From contig DBKW01000035.1 in NCBI GenBank assembly GCA_002298665.1, forward strand, positions 1 to 19,304: DNA of 19,304 bases. The letters run 5' to 3'. Below the pieces are notes generated by a model. It made no database searches, was not told the DNA's origin, and saw only the letters and a program-made list of their open reading frames with translations. The position numbers and the translations under genes were made by a program. Shown one piece after another: positions 1 through 7,728 of this stretch; the first letter of the stretch is position 1; each line of letters starts with the position of its first letter. The stretch is from Verrucomicrobia bacterium UBA740 (lineage in GTDB: Bacteria; Verrucomicrobiota; Kiritimatiellia; RFP12; UBA1067).

Positions 1-68
1 CGCACGGGAATGGCCGTGTAGAAACCTACTCGTCCTACGCGTCGCGGTTGTCCCGGGGGCAGGGGGCG

Positions 69-797
69 TTACTTCGCGGGGGCGGTGCGTTTGGCTTCGA
101 GCGCGCAGGACTGGCGGATGACTTCGTTCAGGAAGGCGCGGTCGGTTTTGTCCGCGAAGGCGAGGCCCGCGTCCGCCCAATAGACCGCCGAGAAGAAGGG
201 GCTCTTCCAGTCGCGCAAGCCGTAGCGCGCTTCGACGGCGCGCATTTTCGCGTAGTCCATGCGCAACGCCGCCCAATCGCCGGTGCGGGCGGCTTCCGCG
301 ACGATCTTCGCCCATTCGGCGCGGTAGAGGGGCGCGGCGCTGTCGATATCCGCACCGATCTTGAATTCGAACAGGAAGGCGAGCTCGCGGTAGAGCGCGG
401 CGGATTCCGGATTGAACAGGAGCCCCCTGTCGCGCAGGAGGCGCAGGGCGGCTTCGACCCACCGCCACCGGTCCGCGTCCGTCGGCATCATGATGGAGAT
501 GTTGTAGGCGAGATTCCACGCGGCATAGCTCCACACCTCGGGGACGTGGGGTTCGAGAAGCGTCAGCGTCGTCGCGAGTTGCGCCATCTCGGCGTAGCGT
601 CCCTCGCTTTGCAGGAGGTCCGCGCGGAACCAGACGAATTCGGCCGCGAGGGGGCGGAGTCCGCCCAAAGCGGAAAGGAGGCTTTCGCGCACGATGGGTT
701 CCGACGCGGCGCGCTGACGGGCGAGGGCGACCTGCGCGGCGATTCCCAGGGCCACGAGGGCGGCGCCGGCGAGCGGCAGGAGCCTTCCGCGGCGCAT
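69..797 (-). CDS. Conserved membrane-anchored protein of unknown function, possibly TPR-like
   Basis: This 242-residue protein begins at an ATG that overlaps the antiporter stop as ATGA, so the two are probably translationally coupled; a longer reading upstream would run inside the antiporter gene and is rejected. Residues 5-25 form one hydrophobic segment after a basic start, which is either an inner-membrane anchor or an uncleaved signal. The rest is soluble and helical: a conserved-looking block at about 45-103 (GGLRPLAAEFVWFRADLLQ, later EVWSYAAWNLAYNIS) followed by helix pairs such as residues 132-170. The spacing and Ala/Tyr/Trp pattern look like degenerate tetratricopeptide repeats. 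I recall similar GGxRxLxxxFxWxRA proteins from Verrucomicrobia-like genomes, without an assigned function. It is the last complete gene of the guaB unit. The CDS call is firm; the TPR assignment is tentative. Confidence 0.8.
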   Translation of the reverse strand: MRRGRLLPLAGAALVALGIAAQVALARQRAASEPIVRESLLSALGGLRPLAAEFVWFRADLLQSEGRYAEMAQLATTLTLLEPHVPEVWSYAAWNLAYNISIMMPTDADRWRWVEAALRLLRDRGLLFNPESAALYRELAFLFEFKIGADIDSAAPLYRAEWAKIVAEAARTGDWAALRMDYAKMRAVEARYGLRDWKSPFFSAVYWADAGLAFADKTDRAFLNEVIRQSCALEAKRTAPAK

Positions 798-2830
798 CAG
801 GACGGCTCCTTCACGAGATCCTGCAAAGCCTTGAGCTGCGCCGCGTCGCCGGTGACCATGAGCACGTCGCCCGGGGCGAAGACGAAGGCGGGGCCGAAAT
901 TCGCCACGCGCACGCCGCCGCGCTCGACGGCCACGACGTTCACGCCGGTTTTCTTGCGGATGTTGAGCGAGACGACCGTCTCGCCCACGGCGGGGGAATT
1001 CACCGCGACGGTCTGGCGCGCGAGGCCGGCGCCGGGGAGCGCGAAGCCCGCGTCGTCCGCGGCGGATTCGGAGGCGTCGGCGTTGAGGGCGTCCTGCAGG
1101 CGGGTGTAGGCGCGGCGGCCGGTGCGCAGGAAGAACTTCCAGCCCGCCAGGGCCAGGAGGAGGAAGCCGACGCTGACGCCCGCGCGCACCCACGGATTCG
1201 CCGGCATGAGGTTGACGTTGATCATGAGCGCCTCGAGGAAGAAGAGCCCGAGCACGATGCCCAGGACCACGAAGCGCACCGCGCCGCTCACCGCCGCACG
1301 GGCCCGCGCCCCCTTGTGCGCCCCCCAGACGGCCGCGGCGACGGTCCGCGCCAGGGCCTGCGCCAGGAAGAAGATCGGGGCCAGCAGAGCCGTCAGGAAG
1401 AAGTTCTGGACGAGATAGAGGACAAGGCGCTTGTGGCCGTTGAACCACGCCGGGAACGCGCTCCAGTCCCGTTCGTTGAGGATGCCGAAAGCCAGCGCGA
1501 GCGCGAATTCCACGACGGCGATCAGCACGAGCTTCATGACGAGGGACCGCACGCGATAACGCTCAGCGGCGCCCGCGCCCGCGCCGAGCGAGGAACGGCA
1601 GCGCGCGAGAAAGTCGCCGTAGGATGCGAGCTTCGCCCGCAGGCCCGCCGGACAGTGCCGCTCGACCCAGTCGCCGAAGGGGTCCGACGCGCGCAGCATG
1701 ACCGGGTTCAGCAGCGTCGTCAGGAGCGAGACGCCCACGACCACCTGGTACATCGGGCGGTCCGTGTCGCCGGTCAGCGTCAGATAGAGAAGCGCGACCA
1801 TGTAGGCGAATTCGCCGATCTGCGCCAGGCTCATCCCCATCTGGACGGAGGTCTTGAGGGACTGGCCCGTGGCGAGCCCGCCGACGAAGCAGTTGAGGCC
1901 CTTGCCGGCCATCACGAGCAGGGAAAGGAGCAGGATGAGCCCCAGGTTCTGCCAGCAGACGGCGGGATTGACCAGCAGGCCGATGGAGACGAAAAAGACC
2001 GCGGCGAACATGGACTTGAGCGGCTCGATCATCTGGTGCAGGCGCCGGCGGACGTCCGAGCTCGCGCCCAGCACGCCGACGAGGAACGCGCCCAGGGCCA
2101 GCGAGAAGTTGAGCTTGAAGGCCACATAGGTCACGAAGAAGCAGCAGCCGAGGACCGTCAGCAGGAGCGTCTCGTTGTCGCCGTGGCTCGCGACGGAGGA
2201 CAGGAGGCGCGGCACGAGGACGAGGCCGAAGACGATGACGGCGAAGGAGAAGATGAGCAGGCCGCCGAGGGACATGCCGGCGGCGCCGAGGGACATGCCG
2301 TGCCCCTGGGCGACGCCCGTCACGAGCGCGATGAGGCCCACGCAGACGATGTCCTCGCAGACGGACGTGCCGATGACGTACTTCACGAAGGGGCGGCGCG
2401 ACCAGTTCATCTCGGCGATGATTTTCGCCAGGAGCGTGGTCGAACTGTCGCAGATGGCCACGCCCAGGAAGATGGAGGGGACCGCGTCCCAGCCGCAGAC
2501 GAGCCGGCCGAAGGTGTAGCCCAGCCAGGTCATGACGACCGTGTCCAGGATCGCCGTGGGGAGCGTCACGTCCTTTATGCGGCGCATGTCGGAGGTGGAG
2601 AACTCGAGCCCCATGGTGAACATGAGGAAGATGATGCCGAGCTGGGCGATGGTCTGCACGCTGCCTTCGTCCGCCAGGAACGAGAAGCCCCAGAGGTGGC
2701 TGCTCAGAAGGACGCCGGCCAGGATGTAGCCAATCACCTTCGGCCATTTGAACCGGGTGAAGAGCACGGAGACAAACCCCGCCACGGCCATCAGCATGGC
2801 GAGATCCTGCAGAAAGGCGTTTGGATTCAT
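797..2830 (-). CDS. CPA2-family cation/proton antiporter with extra membrane block and RCK-C domain
   Basis: This 677-residue inner-membrane protein is a monovalent cation (probably K+ or Na+)/H+ antiporter of the Kef/CPA2 type. Residues 8-385 form the exchanger domain of roughly a dozen hydrophobic segments, including the discontinuous-helix signature SSTTLLAKIIAE (129-140) and an acidic pair E159-D160 at the expected ion-binding site. A cytosolic linker (385-428) leads to about four more hydrophobic segments (430-568), and residues 605-672 resemble a TrkA-C/RCK-C regulatory domain (GETVVSLNIRKKTGVNVVAVER, ending PGDVLMVTGD). No Rossmann RCK-N domain with a GxGxxG motif is present, unlike KefB and KefC. 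The ATG has an AAGGA about 9 bases upstream. It lies 28 nt after ilvA and overlaps the next gene by 4 bases. The family call is strong; the transported ion is not readable from sequence. Confidence 0.9.
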   Translation of the reverse strand: MNPNAFLQDLAMLMAVAGFVSVLFTRFKWPKVIGYILAGVLLSSHLWGFSFLADEGSVQTIAQLGIIFLMFTMGLEFSTSDMRRIKDVTLPTAILDTVVMTWLGYTFGRLVCGWDAVPSIFLGVAICDSSTTLLAKIIAEMNWSRRPFVKYVIGTSVCEDIVCVGLIALVTGVAQGHGMSLGAAGMSLGGLLIFSFAVIVFGLVLVPRLLSSVASHGDNETLLLTVLGCCFFVTYVAFKLNFSLALGAFLVGVLGASSDVRRRLHQMIEPLKSMFAAVFFVSIGLLVNPAVCWQNLGLILLLSLLVMAGKGLNCFVGGLATGQSLKTSVQMGMSLAQIGEFAYMVALLYLTLTGDTDRPMYQVVVGVSLLTTLLNPVMLRASDPFGDWVERHCPAGLRAKLASYGDFLARCRSSLGAGAGAAERYRVRSLVMKLVLIAVVEFALALAFGILNERDWSAFPAWFNGHKRLVLYLVQNFFLTALLAPIFFLAQALARTVAAAVWGAHKGARARAAVSGAVRFVVLGIVLGLFFLEALMINVNLMPANPWVRAGVSVGFLLLALAGWKFFLRTGRRAYTRLQDALNADASESAADDAGFALPGAGLARQTVAVNSPAVGETVVSLNIRKKTGVNVVAVERGGVRVANFGPAFVFAPGDVLMVTGDAAQLKALQDLVKEPS
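2264..2300 (-). repeat. Short in-frame direct repeat within the antiporter gene
   Basis: A 16-base sequence (gccgagggacatgccg on the plus strand) occurs at 2264-2279 and again at 2285-2300, a period of 21 bases. It encodes the repeated peptide GMSLG around residues 178-189 of the antiporter, in a Gly/Ala-rich loop before a membrane segment. The unit is a whole number of codons, so the frame is kept. It looks like a small local duplication by slippage. Confidence 0.75.
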
Positions 2831-2858
2831 CGTTTGGCGTCCTTGCGCCCGGCGGGCG

Positions 2859-4400
2859 TCAGGTGTTCGTCTCGGGCTCGTTGTTGCCGAGGAAGTAGCG
2901 GATGACCGGGCGGCTCGTCACGTCCTCGTAGGCGTAGCCGATCTGGTCGAGCGTCTGCCTGAAAAGCGTGCGCTCCTTGAGCGGAACCTGGAAGCCCACG
3001 AGGATCTTGCCGTAGTCCGCGCCGTGGTTGCGGTAGTGGAACATGGAGATGTTCCAGCGGCCGGCGACGCCTTCCAGGAAGCGCATGAGCGCGCCCGGGC
3101 GTTCGGGGAACTCGAAGGAGAGGACGCGTTCGTTGCGCAGCCCCGGCACGTGGCCGCCCACCATGTGGCGCACATGGTCCTTGGCGAGCGCGTCGTCCGT
3201 CAAGTCGAGCGTGGACCAGCCGGCCTTCTCGAACGTCTGGATGAGCGCCTTCGTCTCGTCCGCGTTCTTGACGGACACGCCCAGGAAGATGTGGGCGTGG
3301 TCGGGCGCGCTGAAGCGGTAGTTGAATTCCGTTACGTTGCGCTTGCCTAGCTTGCGCACGAAGTTCATGAAGCTGCCGCGCTCCTCGGGGATGCGGCAGG
3401 CGAGGATGGCCTCGCGCTTCTCGCCGATTTCCGTCTCCTCGGAGATGAAGCGGATGCGGTCGAAGTTCATGTTCGCGCCGGAGACGATGCACGCGCACAC
3501 GTCGCCCTTCTGCGCCTTCTTCTTGGCGCCGGCCAGCGCGAGCGCGCCCGCCGGCTCGCAGATGGACCGCGTCGCCTCGAAGATGTCCTTCACCGCGGCG
3601 CAGATTTCCGCCGTCGTCACGCGGACGATGCCGTCCAGGTTCTCGCGGCAGATGCGGAACGTTTCCTTGCCCGGCGTTTTCACGCAGACGCCATCCGCGA
3701 AGAGTCCGGGATTGTCGAGCGTGACGATGTGGCCCGCCTTGAGAGAGCGGTACATGCAGTCCGAATCGACCGGCTCCACGCCGTAGACCTTCACGTTCGG
3801 GCGCACGCTCTTGACGTAGACGGACACGCCCGCGGCCAGTCCGCCGCCGCCGATCGGCACATAGACGGCGGTCAGGTCACGTCCGGCCTGATCGAGGATC
3901 TCCTTCGCGACGGTGCCCTGGCCGGCGATGACGTCCGGATCGTCGAACGGGGCGATGTAGGTGTAGTGGTGCTCGGCGATCTGGCGCTCGAGCTCTTCGT
4001 AGGTGTCCGAATAGCTGTCGCCGTGCAGGACGATGGACGCGCCGTAGGACTTCACGGCGTTGATCTTGATTTCGGGCGTCGTGACGGGCATGACGATCGT
4101 CGCCTTGCACCCGAGCTTGCGGGCGGAAAGCGCCACGCCCTGAGCGTGGTTGCCGGCCGAGGCGCAGATGACGCCCTTGTCGAGCGCCGCGCGCGGCAAT
4201 TGGCTCATCTTGTTGTACGCGCCGCGGATCTTGTAGGCGTGGATCGGCTGGAGGTCTTCGCGCTTCAGAAGGAAACGCGCGCCCAGGCGGCGCGAAAGGT
4301 CGGCCGCCTCGTCGAGCGGCGTCACGCGCGCCACGTCGTAGACGGTCGCGTTCAGGATCTTCTTCAAGTAGTCCGTGTTGTCGTAATTCGCTGTTTTCAT
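2859..4400 (-). CDS. ilvA: Biosynthetic threonine ammonia-lyase (threonine deaminase)
   Basis: IlvA removes ammonia from L-threonine to give 2-oxobutanoate, the committed step of isoleucine synthesis, in the cytosol with pyridoxal phosphate. At 513 residues it matches the long biosynthetic form (about 514 in E. coli). The fold-type II PLP core covers about 20-325: KREDLQPIHAYKIRGAYN (46-63) holds the expected Schiff-base lysine K57, SAGNHAQG (81-88) binds the substrate carboxylate, and GGGGLAAG (184-191) cradles the phosphate. Two tandem ACT-like domains follow at about 329-400 and 424-497, each with the R/PERxGxF or PERPGALMRF signature, so isoleucine inhibition and valine relief are expected. 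The start lies 4 bases after the kinase stop. The other ilv genes are not in this window. A short catabolic enzyme is excluded by the double ACT region. Confidence 0.96.
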   Translation of the reverse strand: MKTANYDNTDYLKKILNATVYDVARVTPLDEAADLSRRLGARFLLKREDLQPIHAYKIRGAYNKMSQLPRAALDKGVICASAGNHAQGVALSARKLGCKATIVMPVTTPEIKINAVKSYGASIVLHGDSYSDTYEELERQIAEHHYTYIAPFDDPDVIAGQGTVAKEILDQAGRDLTAVYVPIGGGGLAAGVSVYVKSVRPNVKVYGVEPVDSDCMYRSLKAGHIVTLDNPGLFADGVCVKTPGKETFRICRENLDGIVRVTTAEICAAVKDIFEATRSICEPAGALALAGAKKKAQKGDVCACIVSGANMNFDRIRFISEETEIGEKREAILACRIPEERGSFMNFVRKLGKRNVTEFNYRFSAPDHAHIFLGVSVKNADETKALIQTFEKAGWSTLDLTDDALAKDHVRHMVGGHVPGLRNERVLSFEFPERPGALMRFLEGVAGRWNISMFHYRNHGADYGKILVGFQVPLKERTLFRQTLDQIGYAYEDVTSRPVIRYFLGNNEPETNT

Positions 4401-4404
4401 CGCA

Positions 4405-6948
4405 TTAGATCAGATTGGCCTCTATCTCCTTCTCGACTTCCGAGAAATCGATGTCGGGGAAGAATTCCTTGGCCAGGTTGAAATAATAGGGGTTGTTCGC
4501 GCGTTTCACGGCTTCCTTTGCGAGCTGCTCGGCCCACGTGGCCGCCGTGGCTTCCTTGACGCAGATGATGCGGAGCGTGAGCGCCGCGCCCAGAAGCGCC
4601 TCCGTCTGCGTGCGCTGGGTCAGCCGCGGCGTGCCGTTCTTGTTTCCGAAACGGATGAACTTGTTGATGAGTTCGCTCATGTTGCCCGGATACTCGTCGT
4701 AGAACTTGACCCACGTCAGCTTGCGCGACAGCCCGTCCTTTTCGATATCCAGGTAGGAATCCGTCGCTTTACGGCAAACCCACCCACGGAGATCCGCGCG
4801 TCCGAACGTGTAATTCTCCAAGTTGCGCTGCATGATGGCTTGGACGCTTCCCATCATCGCGACCTTCTTGAGCTCGGTCTGGATCTGCAGGGAACCTTCC
4901 GCCGTTTTGAAGGGATTCGTCGGGTCCTTCTCGAGGAAGGAGAGCGCGCGCGCGGCGCCCTTCCAGTCGAGCGAACGGAAGTAGCTCTCCTTCATGCCGT
5001 CGAAGCAAGCCTTGGCGCGACCGACCTCGTCTTCCGCGGCGGCCTTTTGCGCCTCCTCGACGGCTTTCTTCTGCGCCACTTCGGCTTCTTCCGCCGCTTT
5101 CTTCTGCGCGGCGCGTTCCGCCCGCTTCTGGGCCTCGTAGACGTAGCGTTTCGTTTTTTCGACAAGTTTGGGTCCGCGGCTGTTCACATAGCCCTTCGCC
5201 TTCTGGACGGCTTCCACGGCCGGGCTGCCTTTCGTCTGCTCGTAGAGGTCCCTGGCTTCGTTGTTGATCGCCTCCAATTTCTGAAGGGCCTCTTCGCCGT
5301 CGTCCTTCACGTCCTTCGCCCGGTCGCAGACCGCGACGACCGCCCGCATGCCCGCCTGGACGCGGATTATGCCCGCCTGCGCGGTGTAGGCGCGCTTCCA
5401 GAGGTCCTGCGCCTCTTTCACGAAGGCCGGCACTTCGCCTTCCGCGGGGACCGGCAAAGGCGCTTGGGCAGGCACCGCGGCAGCAGGCTTGGCGGCGGCT
5501 TTCGCCGCGTCCGCGGGGGCCGCACCCGCGGCGGATCCGGTCGCCGGCGCGGCATTCGTGGACGCCTCCGCCTCCAAGAGTTCCTTCGTCTTCGGCGGGC
5601 GCATCTGCGCCAGCACGCCGGCCGGATACTGGTCCTTCACGAGAGCCGCGAGGTCGTCCGTCGTCTTTTGGCACGTCGCGACCACTTCCGAAGCGAATGC
5701 ACCGAATTCCGTGCTGAACTTGTTGGCCGCCTCGCGCGTCTTTTCAATCGAGGCCCGGGCGAGGGACGTGCCCTTGCTGAGCTGTTCGTTGAGCGACCGC
5801 TCCTGCGCCGCCTTGTCCGACGCCTTGTACCAGACGAGACCGCCGATGATAAGGCCGACGACGAGGACGACCGCCCCGACGACCGCGGCGGCTTTCAAGG
5901 CGATGTTCCCGCCGGACTCCTCGTCCTCCTCGTCGTCTTTCGGGGCGTTCTGCGTCGACGCGGCCGTCTTGTCCGCAACGGCGCCGGGCGTTCCGTCAGC
6001 GGCGATCTGCCCCGTCAGCCTGACCGTCATGGGGCGGCGGCCCTTCAGGACGATGCGGCGGCTGTGCGTGGACGTCAAACGGACGGGCTCGACGCGGACC
6101 GTCTTCGCCGCGATGCCCGAGGTCATGACTTGGCGGAAGGCCTCGATCAGCGCCTCGAACGTCGGGTAGCGGTCGTCCGGATTGACCGCCAGCATGCGCA
6201 TGACAAGTTCATCGATTTGCGGCGTCAGGCTCGGACGCAATTCGCTGGGTTTTTTCGGCGCCCCCTCGAAACGCGCCTTGACGACGGCCGTCGCGTCGGG
6301 GCCGTCGAATGGGGGCACGCCGGTCAAGGCATGGTAAAGCGTCGCACCCAGCGAATACATGTCGGCGCGGTAGTCAATCGGTTGCTTGCGCACTTTTTCC
6401 GGCGCGATGTAATAGGGCGTGCCCCAAATCTCGTTGAGGTCGTTTTGCATGGCCGCCAAGCCGAAGTCCACCAACTTCGCGTTGCCGTTCGCGTCCAGCA
6501 GAATGTTCTCGGGCTTGACGTCGCCGTGCACGACGCCCTGGTCCGCCGCGCACCGCAGCGCCTGCGCGACCTGTTCGCAGATCTTCAGCGTGCGCGCGAC
6601 GTCTATCTTCGCGCCGAAATTCTGCATGAGCTTGTAGAGCGAACCGCCCGCCACAAGTTCCATGGCGATGTACGGCATGCCGTCGGCCAGGCCGTAGGAA
6701 TAGATCTGCGCGATGTTCGGGTGGATCAGCCGCGCGGCCGCCTGCGCTTCCTTCTTGAACTTCTCGACGAAGGTCTTGTCCTGGCCGTATTCGCGCAGCA
6801 TGATTTTCACGGCGACGGGGCGGTCCAGCATCTTGTCGCGTCCCATGTAGACGCCGCCCATGCCGCCGCGCCCCAATTCGCGCTCAAGCAGAAAGTTGCC
6901 GTTCTCGCCAAACGAGCAAGGGACCGAAATCAACTCTTCTTCACTCAT
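4405..6948 (-). CDS. Transmembrane Ser/Thr protein kinase with large extracytoplasmic helical domain
   Basis: This 847-residue protein has an N-terminal Hanks-type kinase domain at about 18-275: glycine loop GRGGMG (26-31), lysine in VAVK (K48), catalytic loop HGDVKPEN (141-148, D143), DFG (161-163), GTPYYIAPE (176-184). The arginine before the catalytic aspartate is Gly, so this is a non-RD kinase. A basic juxtamembrane stretch (285-315) and an acidic patch (338-346) precede one transmembrane helix (about 352-374). The remainder should lie outside the cytoplasm: helices 375-455, an Ala/Pro linker (463-505), a Lys/Glu/Ala coiled coil (595-645) and a C-terminal domain I do not recognise (650-847). 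No PASTA repeats are seen. The start at 6948 is chosen because GGGAGG lies 6 bases upstream and the ATG overlaps the lepB stop as ATGA; the longer open frame to 7269 lies inside lepB. Its signal and targets are unknown. Confidence 0.93.
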   Translation of the reverse strand: MSEEELISVPCSFGENGNFLLERELGRGGMGGVYMGRDKMLDRPVAVKIMLREYGQDKTFVEKFKKEAQAAARLIHPNIAQIYSYGLADGMPYIAMELVAGGSLYKLMQNFGAKIDVARTLKICEQVAQALRCAADQGVVHGDVKPENILLDANGNAKLVDFGLAAMQNDLNEIWGTPYYIAPEKVRKQPIDYRADMYSLGATLYHALTGVPPFDGPDATAVVKARFEGAPKKPSELRPSLTPQIDELVMRMLAVNPDDRYPTFEALIEAFRQVMTSGIAAKTVRVEPVRLTSTHSRRIVLKGRRPMTVRLTGQIAADGTPGAVADKTAASTQNAPKDDEEDEESGGNIALKAAAVVGAVVLVVGLIIGGLVWYKASDKAAQERSLNEQLSKGTSLARASIEKTREAANKFSTEFGAFASEVVATCQKTTDDLAALVKDQYPAGVLAQMRPPKTKELLEAEASTNAAPATGSAAGAAPADAAKAAAKPAAAVPAQAPLPVPAEGEVPAFVKEAQDLWKRAYTAQAGIIRVQAGMRAVVAVCDRAKDVKDDGEEALQKLEAINNEARDLYEQTKGSPAVEAVQKAKGYVNSRGPKLVEKTKRYVYEAQKRAERAAQKKAAEEAEVAQKKAVEEAQKAAAEDEVGRAKACFDGMKESYFRSLDWKGAARALSFLEKDPTNPFKTAEGSLQIQTELKKVAMMGSVQAIMQRNLENYTFGRADLRGWVCRKATDSYLDIEKDGLSRKLTWVKFYDEYPGNMSELINKFIRFGNKNGTPRLTQRTQTEALLGAALTLRIICVKEATAATWAEQLAKEAVKRANNPYYFNLAKEFFPDIDFSEVEKEIEANLI

Positions 6949-7724
6949 TTTATGCCTCCCAAGCGAGGATTTACGATTGGCCAGAAAACGCAGGACGCCA
7001 CGCCCCGCAGGTTGCGCCCGGGGACTGCGCCCCAGTAGCGGCTGTCGAAACTGTTGTTGAAGTTGTCGCCGCAGGCGAAGTACTCGTCGGGTCCCATCGT
7101 CACGGAAACCGGCGCCTGCCCGTTCACCGGATGCTCCAGCGTGTACGTCTCTCCCGGCGCGGCCTTCATGCGCTTGATGTAGTGTGTTCCCTGCTGAAGC
7201 GCCGCGATGCCCGTCGTGGAGAATATCATGACCTCGCCCGTGTGCGGCCGCCTGAAGTTCCACAGCCACCGGTTGACGAATATGAAGTCACCCGTCGTGT
7301 CGTAGCCGGCAAACAGCCGCTGCCCTTTCTGGACGCGTCCGCCGGGACTGACCGGGAGCTGCCCGAGCGCGTCGTTCGGCAAGTTCACGACAGGTCCGCG
7401 CCGACCGTCCGGCGCAACAATCGCAAGCGCGAACCGTCCGTCCCCGCGCGGCGAAACGTACAGGTGGCCCGAAAAGGGCGCGCGCACCTCCTTGTAGTCG
7501 CGCCCCGTCAAAAGCCAGTTGAGCCATTTGAGCGGCGTCTTTTGCAGGATGCCCGGCTTCTCGCAGGCCTGGACGTGGTTGCCGTAGAGCGTGGGCTGCA
7601 TGGAACCCGTCGGGATGTTGAACGGCTGGTAGAAATAGGCGCGGAACGCCATCGCCACCGAAAGGGCGACGACGAGCGTGTCGAGCCACTCCCGTCCGAA
7701 ATCGACAAGGGACTTCTTGGTCAT
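6945..7724 (-). CDS. lepB: Signal peptidase I with an unusual internal insertion
   Basis: This 259-residue inner-membrane serine protease (family S26) removes signal peptides from exported preproteins. An N-terminal membrane helix (about 15-30) leads to NIPTGSMQPTL (37-46) with nucleophile S41. The general-base lysine is K184 in HYIKRMKAAPGE (181-191), and the GDNFNNSFDSRYWG box (219-232) is nearly canonical. Between the serine box and the next box (GDFIFVNR, 145-152) lie about 100 residues, where most family members have only a short connection. That insert holds a Gly/Pro-rich beta-like stretch (81-142). I chose the ATG at 7724, five bases past the guaB stop and with the membrane helix near the N terminus. 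An ATG at 7772 inside guaB would add 16 residues and has a GAGG upstream, so it is possible. The stop overlaps the kinase start. Confidence 0.93.
   Translation of the reverse strand: MTKKSLVDFGREWLDTLVVALSVAMAFRAYFYQPFNIPTGSMQPTLYGNHVQACEKPGILQKTPLKWLNWLLTGRDYKEVRAPFSGHLYVSPRGDGRFALAIVAPDGRRGPVVNLPNDALGQLPVSPGGRVQKGQRLFAGYDTTGDFIFVNRWLWNFRRPHTGEVMIFSTTGIAALQQGTHYIKRMKAAPGETYTLEHPVNGQAPVSVTMGPDEYFACGDNFNNSFDSRYWGAVPGRNLRGVASCVFWPIVNPRLGGIK
6955..6960 (-). promoter_or_regulatory. Shine-Dalgarno GGGAGG deciding the kinase start
   Basis: GGGAGG read on the minus strand sits 6 bases before the ATG at 6948, inside the 3' end of lepB. It fixes the kinase start against the much longer open frame that continues through lepB, and it fits translational coupling with the ATGA overlap. 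Confidence 0.8.
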
Positions 7725-7728
7725 CGTG

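Noticed and set aside
1..68. Possible start of a further minus-strand gene below the first one
   Set aside because: One frame is open to the window edge, but there is no convincing start codon with a ribosome-binding site in these 68 bases, so nothing can be called.
48..1109. Long plus-strand open frames opposite the first two genes, and similar long frames throughout
   Set aside because: They run antisense to genes with clear family motifs, are Arg/Ala/Gly-rich and low in complexity, and have no ribosome-binding sites. GC-rich codon structure gives such shadow frames.
798..1448. An extended version of the first protein (459 residues)
   Set aside because: The extension overlaps the antiporter coding sequence in another frame and reads as Arg/Pro/Gly-rich noise; the ATG at 797 overlaps the antiporter stop.
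6949..7269. An N-terminal extension of the kinase by 107 codons
   Set aside because: The extra codons lie inside lepB in another frame, and the Shine-Dalgarno at 6955-6960 with the ATGA overlap marks the real start.
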